Of a DNA stretch of 64,000 nt, positions 8,840 to 17,493 are shown piece after piece; position 1 is the first letter of the stretch, and every line of letters starts with the position of its first letter. The DNA comes from Leadbettera azotonutricia ZAS-9 (GTDB taxonomy: Bacteria > Spirochaetota > Spirochaetia > Treponematales > Breznakiellaceae). Both the position numbers and the translations under genes were made by a program. The stretch lies in contig NC_015577.1 in assembly GCF_000214355.1 (NCBI RefSeq), positions 1,099,120 to 1,163,119 on the forward strand. The letters are read 5' to 3'. The notes under the pieces were generated by a model. That model did no database searches and was not told where the DNA came from. It saw only the letters and a list, made by a program, of their open reading frames with translations.

Positions 8840-8867
8840 ATTATCAGAAACTGTATGTTTATACCAA
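8840..8867 (-). promoter_or_regulatory. promoter of the 383-aa surface protein
   Basis: Minus strand TTGGTA (8867-8862), 16-nt spacer, GATAAT (8845-8840), 8 nt to the ATG at 8831. Confidence 0.4.
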
Positions 8868-8905
8868 GGGAGTACCCCTTTTTTAAAGCTTTCTTTTTCC
8901 CTATC

Positions 8906-8941
8906 TTGACGTAAGACGAAATGTGTATAATCTATTATAAT
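8906..8941 (+). promoter_or_regulatory. cheA promoter region with two TATAAT boxes
   Basis: TTGACG at 8906-8911 and TATAAT at both 8926-8931 and 8936-8941; the second abuts the ATG at 8942. Spacing to the -35 is 14 or 24 nt, neither ideal. The block ATGTG-TATAATCTATTAT resembles promoters at 49006 and 50523. No Shine-Dalgarno precedes cheA. Confidence 0.5.
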
Positions 8942-11314
8942 ATGAGTGATTATCTTGATCCTAATAACGAGGAACTCCTCAAAGACTTTTTCAGCGAAGC
9001 CCAGATGCAGGTTGATACCCTGGAGCAGAACGTCCTGGTCCTTGAGAACGAGGGTGCCAACAAGGACGCGGTAGACGAGATCTTCCGCGCGGCCCACACC
9101 CTCAAAGGCGGTTCGGCCACAGTGGAGATGATGGAGCTTTCCCATTTTACCCACATGGTGGAAGATGTGCTTGACGCCATACGTTCGGATCAGCTGGCGG
9201 TCAATGAGGATGTGGTCGATACACTCCTGGCAGCTATAGATATCATCAAGGCCATGCTGGAACAGCGCATGAACGGCGCAGTTTATCAGGGAGACACTTC
9301 GGAGATGGAAAAACGCCTCGAAGCCCTGATACCCGAAAGCGCCAAGGGCAAAAAGGGCTCTGTAAAAAAACCGGCGCCAAAACCCGCTGTCCCAGCCCCG
9401 GTCGCCGCCGCTCCGGCGGCAGCCGCCCCTGCCGCAGGGGCGCTGGCCGGCCTCACGGAGCAGGAATTCCAGGAACTCAAGGATTCAGTGGAAGGCGGCT
9501 TGCCCATCTACAAGGTCTCGGTGCGTTTCGACGAGAATAGCCTTATGAATACCGTGGGCGGCATTCAGGTCTACGCAGCCCTTAAAGGCACGGGCACAGT
9601 TCTTAAGACCACTCCGGAATTTGAGCAGCTCTACGAAGACAACTTCTTTCCCCAGGTAGACTATTATTACGCCACAAAAAAGACTGCCGAAGAAATCCGC
9701 AAATACGTGATTATCCCCGATGTGTCCCTTGGCGCGGATATTACGGATATTTCCAATGCGGCCCCTGGGTCTAAACCTGCCGCAGCTCCGGCTCCGGCCG
9801 CTCCTGCGCCTAAACCTGCTGCGGCTCCGGCAGCTTCGGCCCCCGTGGCAGCGGCCCCGGCCCCTGCGGCGCTAAAACCGGCTTCTGCCGGCGCCTCGGA
9901 AGACGCCAAAAAGGCAGGCAAGGAAGCGGGCTCTATACTCAGGGTGGATTCCAAGCGCATCGACGATCTTCTCAACCTTGTTTCAGAGACCGTCATCACC
10001 AAGGCAACCTTCAACCAGATCAACAACCAGTTCAACGAGATGGTGAACCAGCTTCACGTCCTTGAGTCGCAGTATCGCGAAAAAATCAAAAGCCTCTTCG
10101 ACAGCCTCCCTGGTTATCTCGAAGGCATACAGGGCGGCAAATCCGTCAAAGACGTGCGCAAGGAAATGGGCGACGAATACGGGGATATCTTCTCCATTTT
10201 CGACGAATTCGAAACCGATATGAAAACCAATGTGGGCAAGTTCCGCTCCACATCGCAGAACCTGGGCCGCATCACCGGCGAACTTCAGGAAGGGGTCATG
10301 CGCATCCGCATGGTTCCCATCAGCCAGATTTTCAGCCGATTCCCGCGCCTTGTGCGGGACCTTTCAAAATCCCTCAATAAAAAGATCAATTTGGTAATCG
10401 AGGGCGAAGAGACCGAGCTTGACAAGTCGGTCATCGAGGATCTCCTCGACCCCATTATGCACTCGGTGCGTAATTCCGTTGACCACGGCATCGAAGATCC
10501 CGATGTCCGCAAAGCGGCGGGCAAACCCGAAGAGGGCATGGTGATCCTCAAGGCGAGCAACGAAGGGAACATGATCGTCATCGAAATCAAGGATGACGGC
10601 AAGGGCATCGATGTGGAGGCGGTCAAGGCCAAGGCGGTGGAGCGGGGCCTTATCTCCCCCAACAAGCTCCTTACCGATACCGAAGCCTTCCAGCTCATCT
10701 TTGAGCCCGGCTTTTCCACCGCCAAAGCCATCACTGCCATCTCGGGCCGCGGCGTGGGGCTCGACGTAGTGCGCCGCCAAATCGACAAGCTCAACGGCAC
10801 GGTTACGGTAAGCTCCGAGCATGGCAAGGGCACCACCTTTACCATCAAGCTGCCCCTCACCCTGGCTATTATTCAGGGCCTCCTGGTGCGGGTGGGCACG
10901 GAAATCTACTCCATACCCATTACCTCGGTCATCGAGAGCCTCAGGGTCAAGCCCGAAGAGGTGCGCATGATAGACAACTACGAGGTTTTCAATATCCGCA
11001 GCGACGTGGTTTCGCTCTTAAGGCTCAACAGGCTCTTTGGCATCAAGACCGAGGAGCACCAGGATTACAACTTCATCGTTATCGTCGGGACCGCCGAAAA
11101 GAAGATGGGCTTCATGGTGGACAGCCTTATAGGCGAGGAAGATGTTGTTATCAAACCTTTGCGGGATCAGTATACCAATTCCCCGGGCATTGCGGGGGCG
11201 TCGATTTTAGGGGACGGCTCAGTGTCCCTCATTATAGATGTGAGCCAGCTTCTCGAGCTTGGGCTTAAGAAGGAAATGGAGACCCGCCGGATTAGGGAAG
11301 CCTCCATAAGGTAA
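8942..11314 (+). CDS. cheA: chemotaxis histidine kinase CheA
   Basis: Autophosphorylating kinase of the chemotaxis array. It has an N-terminal HPt domain with the phospho-His H52 in FRAAHTLKGG. A CheY-binding-like middle domain is flanked by long Ala/Pro linkers (near residues 145-165 and 275-320). Then come the dimerisation region, the ATP-binding domain (N box HSVRNSVDHGIED, DDGKGID, GRGVGLDVV) and a C-terminal CheW-like domain. I chose MSDYLDPNNEELL as the start; the ATG at 8921 would add seven residues lying over the promoter. About 790 aa. First gene of an operon with cheW-cheR-like and cheX. Confidence 0.95.
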   Translation: MSDYLDPNNEELLKDFFSEAQMQVDTLEQNVLVLENEGANKDAVDEIFRAAHTLKGGSATVEMMELSHFTHMVEDVLDAIRSDQLAVNEDVVDTLLAAIDIIKAMLEQRMNGAVYQGDTSEMEKRLEALIPESAKGKKGSVKKPAPKPAVPAPVAAAPAAAAPAAGALAGLTEQEFQELKDSVEGGLPIYKVSVRFDENSLMNTVGGIQVYAALKGTGTVLKTTPEFEQLYEDNFFPQVDYYYATKKTAEEIRKYVIIPDVSLGADITDISNAAPGSKPAAAPAPAAPAPKPAAAPAASAPVAAAPAPAALKPASAGASEDAKKAGKEAGSILRVDSKRIDDLLNLVSETVITKATFNQINNQFNEMVNQLHVLESQYREKIKSLFDSLPGYLEGIQGGKSVKDVRKEMGDEYGDIFSIFDEFETDMKTNVGKFRSTSQNLGRITGELQEGVMRIRMVPISQIFSRFPRLVRDLSKSLNKKINLVIEGEETELDKSVIEDLLDPIMHSVRNSVDHGIEDPDVRKAAGKPEEGMVILKASNEGNMIVIEIKDDGKGIDVEAVKAKAVERGLISPNKLLTDTEAFQLIFEPGFSTAKAITAISGRGVGLDVVRRQIDKLNGTVTVSSEHGKGTTFTIKLPLTLAIIQGLLVRVGTEIYSIPITSVIESLRVKPEEVRMIDNYEVFNIRSDVVSLLRLNRLFGIKTEEHQDYNFIVIVGTAEKKMGFMVDSLIGEEDVVIKPLRDQYTNSPGIAGASILGDGSVSLIIDVSQLLELGLKKEMETRRIREASIR

Positions 11315-11338
11315 ATGGCAGAATAAAAAGGAAATGGC

Positions 11339-12688
11339 ATGGCAGCAATCATAAAAGATCTGGCTCAGCTCAATGCGGAGCTTCAGGAACAAAAAGACCG
11401 GGCAGACACTGTAGACTTCAAAATGGTCACTTTTTCACTGGGCGGGAAGGACTACGGTGTGGACATCATGAACGTCAAGGAAATCGCCAAGGCGGATAAA
11501 TTCACCTTTGTCCCCAATGCGGCATCCTTTGTGCGGGGGGTCTACAACCTCCGGGGCGACATCATTCCCATCATCGATCTCCGGCTCTTCTTTCACATCC
11601 CCCAGGACAGGAAAGCCGACGGCCTTGAGAATATGCTCATACTCAGTATAGAAGACCGTGTCTACGGCACTATCGTGGACAAGATCGACAAAGTCGTGGG
11701 CATCAATACCGAAAACATTCAGCCACCCCACCCCATATTCGGCGACATCAATATCAAGTTCATCAGCGGGGTAGTGGAGAAGCAGGGGGATCTTTACGTC
11801 ATTCTTGACGTGATCCGCATCTTCTCCCAGAAAAAAGAAGAGGAAGTCAAGCCCGCGTCGGCAAGCATAGGGGCTGCGATTTTCGGCGCCCCTGCCGCCG
11901 CAGACGCTGTCCAGCCTTCTGCGGCAGAAGACGCCGCTGCCGTGGCTGCCTTTGCGGACACCAATATAGGCTTCATCAAAGAGAGCCTTCTGGCGCTCAG
12001 AAAATTCCACCCCACAGGCGTCAACGAGGAGTGGATACGCAAGCGTTTTGCCGACTGGAGCGGGACCAGGAGCGGCGAGGAACTCCAGCTGAAAAACGAG
12101 AGAGACGCCGACGAGTACCTTTCGAGCTTCTATTCCCCCGATGCAGGCCGCTTCTGGAGCGACGATTATGCGTCTGCGGTCAAGAGCTATCTCCCCGAGC
12201 TGAGCTCGAACAATGTGCAGGTTTGGGACATTGGCTGCGGAAAGGGCTATGAAACTTTTTCGTTTGCATGTATACTCAAAACTCGGTATCCCGATGGGCA
12301 TATCAAGATATGGGCCAATGACAATGATATTATGGCCATATCCCAGGCAACCAACATGGTCTTTGACCTTGAGGATGTGCCTGAATATTGCAAGGGCTTT
12401 ATGATCAAGGGCCGGACAGGCTATAGTTTCAATCAGGCTGTCAAGGATTCAATCGTTTTTGAATACCACGATGTCCTGAACGACAACCCCCTGCCGGATC
12501 TGGACATTATCCTGGCCAGGGATATAGTATCATTCCTGCAGCCCCAGGATCAGATTAAAGTGCTCTCCGGTTTCGGGGAGAAGCTCAAGGATCGGGGCAT
12601 TGTTTTCCTGGGCAGGAACGAGGTTATGTCCGATGACAGCTATAGGGCTGTGGGCAACGAGCTTGTGTCTGCCTTTGTGCGCAATTGA
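11339..12688 (+). CDS. cheW: CheW domain fused to CheR-like methyltransferase domain
   Basis: Coupling protein linking receptors to CheA. Residues about 25-165 form a CheW domain (MVTFSLGGKDYGVDIMNVKE, NLRGDIIPIIDLR). After an Ala-rich linker, residues about 200-449 resemble CheR-type SAM methyltransferases: VWDIGCGKGYETFSFA aligns with the CheR SAM motif and ILARDIVSFL with its later motif. Such CheW-CheR-like proteins are known in treponemes, where they contribute to unusual arrays. Whether this domain binds SAM or methylates is not shown. GGAAATGGC precedes the ATG. It lies between cheA and cheX on the same strand. Confidence 0.9.
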   Translation: MAAIIKDLAQLNAELQEQKDRADTVDFKMVTFSLGGKDYGVDIMNVKEIAKADKFTFVPNAASFVRGVYNLRGDIIPIIDLRLFFHIPQDRKADGLENMLILSIEDRVYGTIVDKIDKVVGINTENIQPPHPIFGDINIKFISGVVEKQGDLYVILDVIRIFSQKKEEEVKPASASIGAAIFGAPAAADAVQPSAAEDAAAVAAFADTNIGFIKESLLALRKFHPTGVNEEWIRKRFADWSGTRSGEELQLKNERDADEYLSSFYSPDAGRFWSDDYASAVKSYLPELSSNNVQVWDIGCGKGYETFSFACILKTRYPDGHIKIWANDNDIMAISQATNMVFDLEDVPEYCKGFMIKGRTGYSFNQAVKDSIVFEYHDVLNDNPLPDLDIILARDIVSFLQPQDQIKVLSGFGEKLKDRGIVFLGRNEVMSDDSYRAVGNELVSAFVRN

Positions 12689-12725
12689 GATTTAATGTCG
12701 GGTACATTATGAAAGGAGCGAATGT

Positions 12726-13211
12726 ATGAGAGTTGAATATATCAACCCCTTTGTTGAAGCAGCTTTTAACGTGCTTAAGGAAGTTTTGAACACCGAGGTT
12801 AAACGGGGGGATTTGTTCCTTAAATCCTCTTCCATGCAGATCATGGGCGTTGCGGCCATGGTGGGCCTTGCCGGCGACGTAGAAGGCCGGGTCCTTTTTG
12901 ATATGAACAAGGAAACCGCCCTTTTCGTGGTCAGCGCCATGAACGGCGAAGAATTCAAGACTATGGACGAAATGGCCAAAGCCACCATCCAGGAACTGGC
13001 CAACATGATCACCGCCCAGGCGGTTACGAAGCTCCACGACCTGGGTTTCAAATTCGATCTTACCCCGCCCGCCCTTTTTACCGGCGATAACATGGAAGTC
13101 GCTACCAACATGGGCAAGGACGTTGAAGCCCTCATAGTCCCTATGCAGCTGGGCGTTGGCGGCAAGAGCGGCAAAATCGAGATCAACGTCGTTATCCGCG
13201 AGCGCGCTTAA
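12726..13211 (+). CDS. cheX: CheX, CheY-P phosphatase
   Basis: 161 residues matching CheX: an N-terminal helix MRVEYINPFVEAAFNVLKEV, then GLAGDVEGRVLFDM, and the helix with the catalytic-type pattern ExxN (QELANMITAQAV) seen in the CheC/CheX/FliY phosphatases. It should dephosphorylate CheY-P and so terminate the signal. Good ribosome site AAAGGAG. In Treponema cheY usually follows directly, but here the next feature is a tRNA gene. Confidence 0.92.
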   Translation: MRVEYINPFVEAAFNVLKEVLNTEVKRGDLFLKSSSMQIMGVAAMVGLAGDVEGRVLFDMNKETALFVVSAMNGEEFKTMDEMAKATIQELANMITAQAVTKLHDLGFKFDLTPPALFTGDNMEVATNMGKDVEALIVPMQLGVGGKSGKIEINVVIRERA

Positions 13212-13245
13212 GCATAGCTAAATACCGGAAGATTTAAGAATATCC

Positions 13246-13319
13246 GGGCGGTTAGCTCAGATGGTTAGAGCATCAGTATGACACGCTGAGGGTCGGCCGT
13301 TCGATTCGGCCATCGCCCA
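13246..13319 (+). tRNA. tRNA-Val (GAC)
   Basis: Cloverleaf of 74 nt: acceptor arms GGGCGGT / ATCGCCC, D-arm TTAGCTCAGATGGTTAGAGC, anticodon stem TCAGT/GCTGA with loop ATGACAC (anticodon GAC), T-arm with GTTCGATTC. The CCA end is not encoded. Confidence 0.93.
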
Positions 13320-13353
13320 AACCCGCAATCCTTTGGGGCTGCGGGTTTTTTTT
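13320..13353 (+). terminator. Rho-independent terminator after tRNA-Val
   Basis: Perfect 8-bp stem AACCCGCA / TGCGGGTT, 12-nt loop, run of eight T. Ends the che/tRNA-Val transcription unit. Confidence 0.9.
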
Positions 13354-13411
13354 GCCCTGCGCCATTGCAGACAGGCCCGAAATGCCGAAAATAAATAGTG
13401 AAGGACAGTAT

Positions 13412-14257
13412 ATGGCTAAAAAACGCCTCCTTGCGGCAGCATTCTTCATTCTTTCCCTCCCCCTTTTTGCCCAAAGCGGCCTTAAAATCACTGTGGAAGA
13501 AAAGGACGGCGCCCTTACCATCATAAGCTCCCAGGGAAGCGTCAAAGAGCTTGTCATCCCCGGCGCCATTAACGATATGCCTGTTACTGCCATTGGCGAA
13601 GGGGCCTTTACCCGCAGGGGCCTTGCCAGCGTGGTCATTCCCGACAGCGTGGCCGAAATCGGCGCCCAGGCTTTTTCTTTTAACGAGCTAAGCACCCTGG
13701 TCATCGGGAATAACGTGACCACCATAGGCCAAAAGGCATTTTTCTCCAACAGGCTCGAGGCTGTCACCATAGGAAACGGGGTCACGGCTATAGGGATGGG
13801 GGCCTTTGCCTCCAATAACCTTGCCGAAATCGCCATACCAGAATCGGTTACCGATATAGGCGCTTACGCCTTTTTTTACAACAAGCTCCGCACCCTCCGG
13901 ATACCCGACGGGGTTGCTTCCCTGGGGGAAGGGGCTTTTTCCACCAATATGCTCCATACCCTGGTCATCGGGGGGGCGGTGGCCAAGGTGGGGGACGGGG
14001 CCTTCTACAATAACCGTCTCACCAGCATCACCATCCCCGCCAGCATCACAGAAATGGGCAAAAAAGTCTTCGAAAGCAGGATAACCAGGAAATCCTCCCA
14101 GCCAGTAGTGGATTATGTGGACGATAAGGGGGCTGTGCTCTATACTACGGCCAATAATTTCGACACCTACTACAGTTCCACCGGCAACAAGAGCGGAAAA
14201 TACACCTTTACCCGTGAAGAAGGCTGGAAGCTGGAAGAGCCGGCAAGCTCGCCTTAA
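13412..14257 (+). CDS. BspA-like leucine-rich repeat surface protein
   Basis: About 281 residues. The start MAKKRLLAAAFFILSLPLFA gives a proper signal peptide and follows GAAGGA; the ORF could open 60 nt earlier, but that would overlap the terminator and bury the signal. The body is a series of about 23-residue BspA-type (LRR_5) repeats, e.g. VIPDSVAEIGAQAFSFNELS and TIGNGVTAIGMGAFASNNLA. In treponemes and Bacteroidetes such proteins are surface-exposed and often adhesive. A short non-repeat tail (residues about 225-281) follows. Confidence 0.88.
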   Translation: MAKKRLLAAAFFILSLPLFAQSGLKITVEEKDGALTIISSQGSVKELVIPGAINDMPVTAIGEGAFTRRGLASVVIPDSVAEIGAQAFSFNELSTLVIGNNVTTIGQKAFFSNRLEAVTIGNGVTAIGMGAFASNNLAEIAIPESVTDIGAYAFFYNKLRTLRIPDGVASLGEGAFSTNMLHTLVIGGAVAKVGDGAFYNNRLTSITIPASITEMGKKVFESRITRKSSQPVVDYVDDKGAVLYTTANNFDTYYSSTGNKSGKYTFTREEGWKLEEPASSP

Positions 14258-14359
14258 GGAGACGAGCCTGCTGTTCCTGCAAGGCGATTGTATTCGGGGC
14301 AAACCCCTCGGCACGAACAATGGGGAATTAATTTTTTCGCTTTCCCGCCTTCTACCCAC

Positions 14360-14388
14360 TTGACTATTTATTGTCCCCTTGCTATCTT
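14360..14388 (+). promoter_or_regulatory. promoter for tRNA-Thr / rpmG / tRNA-Trp / secE-nusG
   Basis: TTGACT (14360-14365), 17-nt spacer, TATCTT (14383-14388), about 30 nt before tRNA-Thr. Confidence 0.6.
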
Positions 14389-14417
14389 ACTTGGACGTTG
14401 TAAAATCAGCGTTTTAT

Positions 14418-14490
14418 GCCCTTGTAGCTCAGTTGGCAGAGCATATCCATGGTAAGGATAAGGTCATCAGTTCGATTCTGATCGAGGGCT
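14418..14490 (+). tRNA. tRNA-Thr (GGT)
   Basis: 73 nt. Acceptor GCCCTTG / CGAGGGC, anticodon stem TATCC/GGATA with loop ATGGTAA (anticodon GGT), T-loop GTTCGATTC. No encoded CCA. Heads the tRNA-Thr - rpmG - tRNA-Trp - secE - nusG series, as in many bacteria. Confidence 0.93.
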
Positions 14491-14512
14491 GCTAACCCTG
14501 ACGGAGGAAGAT

Positions 14513-14686
14513 ATGGCGAGTAAGAAGACAGCAGTAGAGTTGGTAGCGCTCCAGTGCAGCGAATGCAAGCGGAAGAACTACACTACCCAGAAAAACCGGC
14601 GGAACACCCAGGATAAACTGGAGTTTAAAAAGTACTGCCCCTTTGACCGCAAGCATACTGTGCACAAAGAGACCAAGGTAAAGTAG
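14513..14686 (+). CDS. rpmG: 50S ribosomal protein L33
   Basis: 57-residue protein starting [20 protein letters not shown]. It keeps the paired Cys motif of the zinc-binding form (CSEC near residue 15) and ends [18 protein letters not shown]; only one Cys is seen in the second pair (CPFD), so zinc binding is uncertain. Preceded by GGAGGAAG. Lies between tRNA-Thr and tRNA-Trp, the conserved place for rpmG upstream of secE. Confidence 0.95.
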   Translation: MASKKTAVELVALQCSECKRKNYTTQKNRRNTQDKLEFKKYCPFDRKHTVHKETKVK

Positions 14687-14712
14687 AGATTTTCCCTTAG
14701 GGAAAGTATCCA

Positions 14713-14785
<73 letters not shown>

Positions 14786-14812
14786 AGCAAATTTATGATA
14801 TGAGAGGATGGC

Positions 14813-14992
14813 ATGGGCAAAATTGTTCAGTTTATAAAAGAATGCTACGCTGAACTCAGGAAGGTCATCTGGCCAAGCCGGGATGATGTGGTCAGCTCTG
14901 TCAAGGTTGTTATTGTTTCCACCGTTATAATTGCCGCAGTTTTAGGATTGGTGGATGTGCTTCTGCTCCTTGGGGTGCAGGCGATCTTTTAA
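14813..14992 (+). CDS. secE: preprotein translocase subunit SecE
   Basis: 59-residue single-span membrane protein. A cytoplasmic amphipathic segment with the conserved KVIWPSRDDV motif is followed by one transmembrane helix (VVIVSTVIIAAVLGLVDVLL). It clamps SecY in the Sec translocon. Ribosome site GAGAGGATG before ATG. Directly upstream of nusG (17-nt gap), the standard arrangement. Confidence 0.95.
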   Translation: MGKIVQFIKECYAELRKVIWPSRDDVVSSVKVVIVSTVIIAAVLGLVDVLLLLGVQAIF

Positions 14993-15009
14993 CAGGGAAA
15001 AGGATTAAT

Positions 15010-15567
15010 ATGGCTACGGGCTGGTATGTCCTCCATACCTATTCGGGGTACGAGAATAAAATAGACAAAACTATCCGCATGATGATCGATCACGGCGAGC
15101 TGGATAAGGAGATCGTGCGGGATGTGAAGGTGCCCTCAGAGGAAGTGGTGGAAGTCCGGGACGGCAAAAAACGTACCCAGAGCCGCAAGTTCCTCCCGGG
15201 CTACATACTGATAGAAATGGACCTTCCCGAAAGGGAATGGAAGGATACAACTTCCAAGATCCGCAAGATTCAGGGGGTTACCGGCTTTGTAGGAACCCCT
15301 GCTGACAGGCGGCCCAGCCCCCTTACCGGGGACGAAGCCAGGGGGATTTTGCAAAAGTCCGGGGAAATGAAGGGCGAAAGGCCTGTTAGGGCAAGGCAGT
15401 CCTTTGCCCCGGGCGAGCAGGTTAAGATCGTAGACGGCCCATTCGAGTCTTTTACGGGAACTATAGAGGAAGTGAACCAGGAGAAGAGCAAGCTCAAGGT
15501 GATGGTAGGCATATTCGGCCGCAACGTCCCTGTCGAGGTTGACCTCCTCCAGGTTGAGAAGGTGTAA
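15010..15567 (+). CDS. nusG: transcription termination/antitermination factor NusG
   Basis: 185 residues: N-terminal NGN domain (GWYVLHTYSGYENKI at the start) and C-terminal KOW domain (FAPGEQVKIVDGPFESFTG). It binds RNA polymerase and links it to Rho or the ribosome. Follows secE and precedes the rplKAJL-rpoBC block. Confidence 0.97.
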   Translation: MATGWYVLHTYSGYENKIDKTIRMMIDHGELDKEIVRDVKVPSEEVVEVRDGKKRTQSRKFLPGYILIEMDLPEREWKDTTSKIRKIQGVTGFVGTPADRRPSPLTGDEARGILQKSGEMKGERPVRARQSFAPGEQVKIVDGPFESFTGTIEEVNQEKSKLKVMVGIFGRNVPVEVDLLQVEKV

Positions 15568-15604
15568 AAAACGCCGCGTGCGTTCATATAGTGGGAGAGG
15601 TTTT

Positions 15605-15638
15605 GTTTCCGGCAGGAAGCCTGGCTTCCAGTGGAAAC
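15605..15638 (+). promoter_or_regulatory. stem-loop in the nusG-rplK leader (candidate L1 site)
   Basis: In the 133-nt gap, GTTTCC (15605-15610) pairs with GGAAAC (15633-15638) and encloses a GGAAGC-ctg-GCTTCC hairpin. L1 autoregulates rplKA through a leader structure in other bacteria. The position fits, but L1 binding is inference. Confidence 0.4.
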
Positions 15639-15700
15639 CTTGGATCTCGCTAGATTAGTCGGGTTTTGTCCCAGGCTAAGCATACCACGAAGGAGATTTT

Positions 15701-16132
15701 ATGGCAAAGAAAAAGATTGCCACGTACATCAAGCTGCAGTGCCCTGCGGGAAAAGCCACTCCGGCCCCGCCCGTCGGCCCTGCCTTGGGACCTCACGGCG
15801 TCAGCGCCCCCCAGTTTGTCCAGCAGTTCAACGACAGGACAAAAACCATGGAACCGGGGCTCGTGATTCCGGTGGTCATCACCGTCTATGTGGATAAGTC
15901 ATTTACCTTCATCCTCAAGACCCCTCCGGCTTCGGTGCTTATCAAGAAAGCCATTGGCTTGGACAAAGGATCCCCCGAGTCCCACAAAACCAAGGTGGGC
16001 AAGCTCCCCAGGGCCAAGTGCGAGGAGATCGCCAAACTGAAGATGCCCGATCTTTCGGCCAATGATGTCGAGGCTGCCATGCGCATTATCGCCGGCACCG
16101 CCCGGTCCATGGGCGTGGAGGTGGAAAAATGA
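15701..16132 (+). CDS. rplK: 50S ribosomal protein L11
   Basis: 143 residues with the L11 signature: [20 protein letters not shown] near the N-terminus and an RNA-binding C-terminal domain ([20 protein letters not shown]). It forms the GTPase-associated centre with 23S rRNA. AAGGAG site; its stop overlaps the rplA start (ATGA). Confidence 0.98.
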   Translation: MAKKKIATYIKLQCPAGKATPAPPVGPALGPHGVSAPQFVQQFNDRTKTMEPGLVIPVVITVYVDKSFTFILKTPPASVLIKKAIGLDKGSPESHKTKVGKLPRAKCEEIAKLKMPDLSANDVEAAMRIIAGTARSMGVEVEK

Positions 16133-16812
16133 AACACGGAAAAAAATACCGGGAAAGCATCAAAAAATACAATCCCGAAAGCTCCTACGAGCTTAAAGAA
16201 GCCCTTGCCCTTGTAAAGACGATGGCCTTTGCCAAGTTCGACGAAACCGTGGACCTCTCGGTCAAGGTGAGCCTCAAGAAGAGCCAGTCTGTCAGGGATA
16301 CCGTGGTTCTCCCAAACCAGTTCAGGGGCGAAAAGAAAGTCCTGGTTTTCTGCAAACCCGAAAAAGAGAAGGAAGCCCAGGAAGCCGGTGCCGCCTTTGT
16401 GGGCGCCGACGACCTCATCGAAAAGGTGAAGGGCGGTTGGACCGATTTTGATATCGCCGTAGCCACCCCTGATATGATGAAAGACGTTGGCAAACTTGGT
16501 ATGGTGCTGGGCCGCAAGGGCCTCATGCCCAACCCCAAGACCGGTACAGTAACCTTTGACCTCAAAGGCGCTTTGGCCGAACTGCGGAAGGGCCGGACCG
16601 AATTCAGGGCTGACAAGACCGGCGTTGTGCACCTGGCAGTGGGAAAAGTCTCCATGGAGCCTGAAAAGGTTGCCGAAAACGTCCAGATCGTAGTGAGCGA
16701 AATCAACAGGAAGCGGCCTGCGGATGCCAAGGGCGATTTCCTCCAGTCCATTTCCGTAGCTTCCACTATGGGTCCCGGCGTATGGGTGACTGCTGCAAAG
16801 GAAGGAGAATAA
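16129..16812 (+). CDS. rplA: 50S ribosomal protein L1
   Basis: 227 residues, the usual L1 length. Contains [12 protein letters not shown] and the C-terminal TMGPGVWV. Stalk protein at the E site and likely translational repressor of rplKA. The start overlaps the rplK stop; rplJ begins 1 nt after its stop. Confidence 0.98.
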   Translation: MKHGKKYRESIKKYNPESSYELKEALALVKTMAFAKFDETVDLSVKVSLKKSQSVRDTVVLPNQFRGEKKVLVFCKPEKEKEAQEAGAAFVGADDLIEKVKGGWTDFDIAVATPDMMKDVGKLGMVLGRKGLMPNPKTGTVTFDLKGALAELRKGRTEFRADKTGVVHLAVGKVSMEPEKVAENVQIVVSEINRKRPADAKGDFLQSISVASTMGPGVWVTAAKEGE

Positions 16813-16813
16813 C

Positions 16814-17362
16814 ATGGCCATAGTCGCTAAAAAAATACAGGATATCAAGGTAAAGTCCATCAATGAGCTCAAAGATGCCTTCCAGGCTGCGCCTGATTTT
16901 ATCTTTGCCGATTACCGCGGCCTTACGGTCGGACAGATCACCGGCCTCCGCAAACTGCTCCGCAACAAGGGCGCTGAATTCAAGGTCGTCAAGAACAATT
17001 TTGCCCGCATCGCCTTCGAGCAGCTTTCCGCCCCCGATGTGTCGGGCTACCTTACAGGTCCCACGGCGGTAACCATTTCCCCCAAGGACGCCAACGAAGT
17101 CGCCAAGATACTTTTGGATTTCACCAAGGAAAGTCCGGCCCTCAAAGTCAAGGGCGGTCTTGTGGGCCAGTCGGTCTACGACGCAAAACAGGTTGAGGCT
17201 TTCTCCAAGCTCCCCGGAAGGCTCGAGCTTATCTCTATGTTGATGTCGGTGATGAACGGTCCTGCGAGAAACCTCGCCGCCGCCCTCAACGATATCCCTT
17301 CACGGCTGGTGCGTACCGTCAAAGCCATTGCCGACAAAAAGGCAGAGGGCGGCGCAGCTTAA
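16814..17362 (+). CDS. rplJ: 50S ribosomal protein L10
   Basis: 182 residues. N-terminal rRNA-binding domain (FIFADYRGLTVGQITGLRK) and a C-terminal helix that binds L7/L12 dimers. It starts 1 nt after rplA, leaving no space for the long L10 leader found upstream of rplJ in enterobacteria. Stalk regulation, if present, would have to act elsewhere, for example in the 131-nt rplJ-rplL gap. Confidence 0.97.
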   Translation: MAIVAKKIQDIKVKSINELKDAFQAAPDFIFADYRGLTVGQITGLRKLLRNKGAEFKVVKNNFARIAFEQLSAPDVSGYLTGPTAVTISPKDANEVAKILLDFTKESPALKVKGGLVGQSVYDAKQVEAFSKLPGRLELISMLMSVMNGPARNLAAALNDIPSRLVRTVKAIADKKAEGGAA

Positions 17363-17389
17363 TTTTTGCGATAAACCTTCAGGCTTCCG

Positions 17390-17407
17390 GGAAACCAAAC
17401 GGTTTCC
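17390..17407 (+). promoter_or_regulatory. hairpin in the rplJ-rplL gap
   Basis: GGAAACC - AAAC - GGTTTCC, a perfect 7-bp stem without a U-run, in a 131-nt non-coding gap. Candidate translational control or processing element for the L10-L7/L12 ratio. Confidence 0.45.
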
Positions 17408-17493
17408 GCTGCCATTCCTGTCGGTTTGATATACCGGGTCCGCCCGGCTGTGTTTCGTATGAGACGCAAGATGTAATTTAAGGAGAAGATAAT

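Noticed and set aside
8921..8941. Earlier ATG for cheA
   Set aside because: Would add seven residues that coincide with the two TATAAT boxes; family N-terminus begins MSDYLDPNNEELL.
11435..12301. 288-codon minus-strand ORF opposite the CheW-CheR-like gene
   Set aside because: Antisense shadow; the plus-strand frame shows CheW and CheR motifs.
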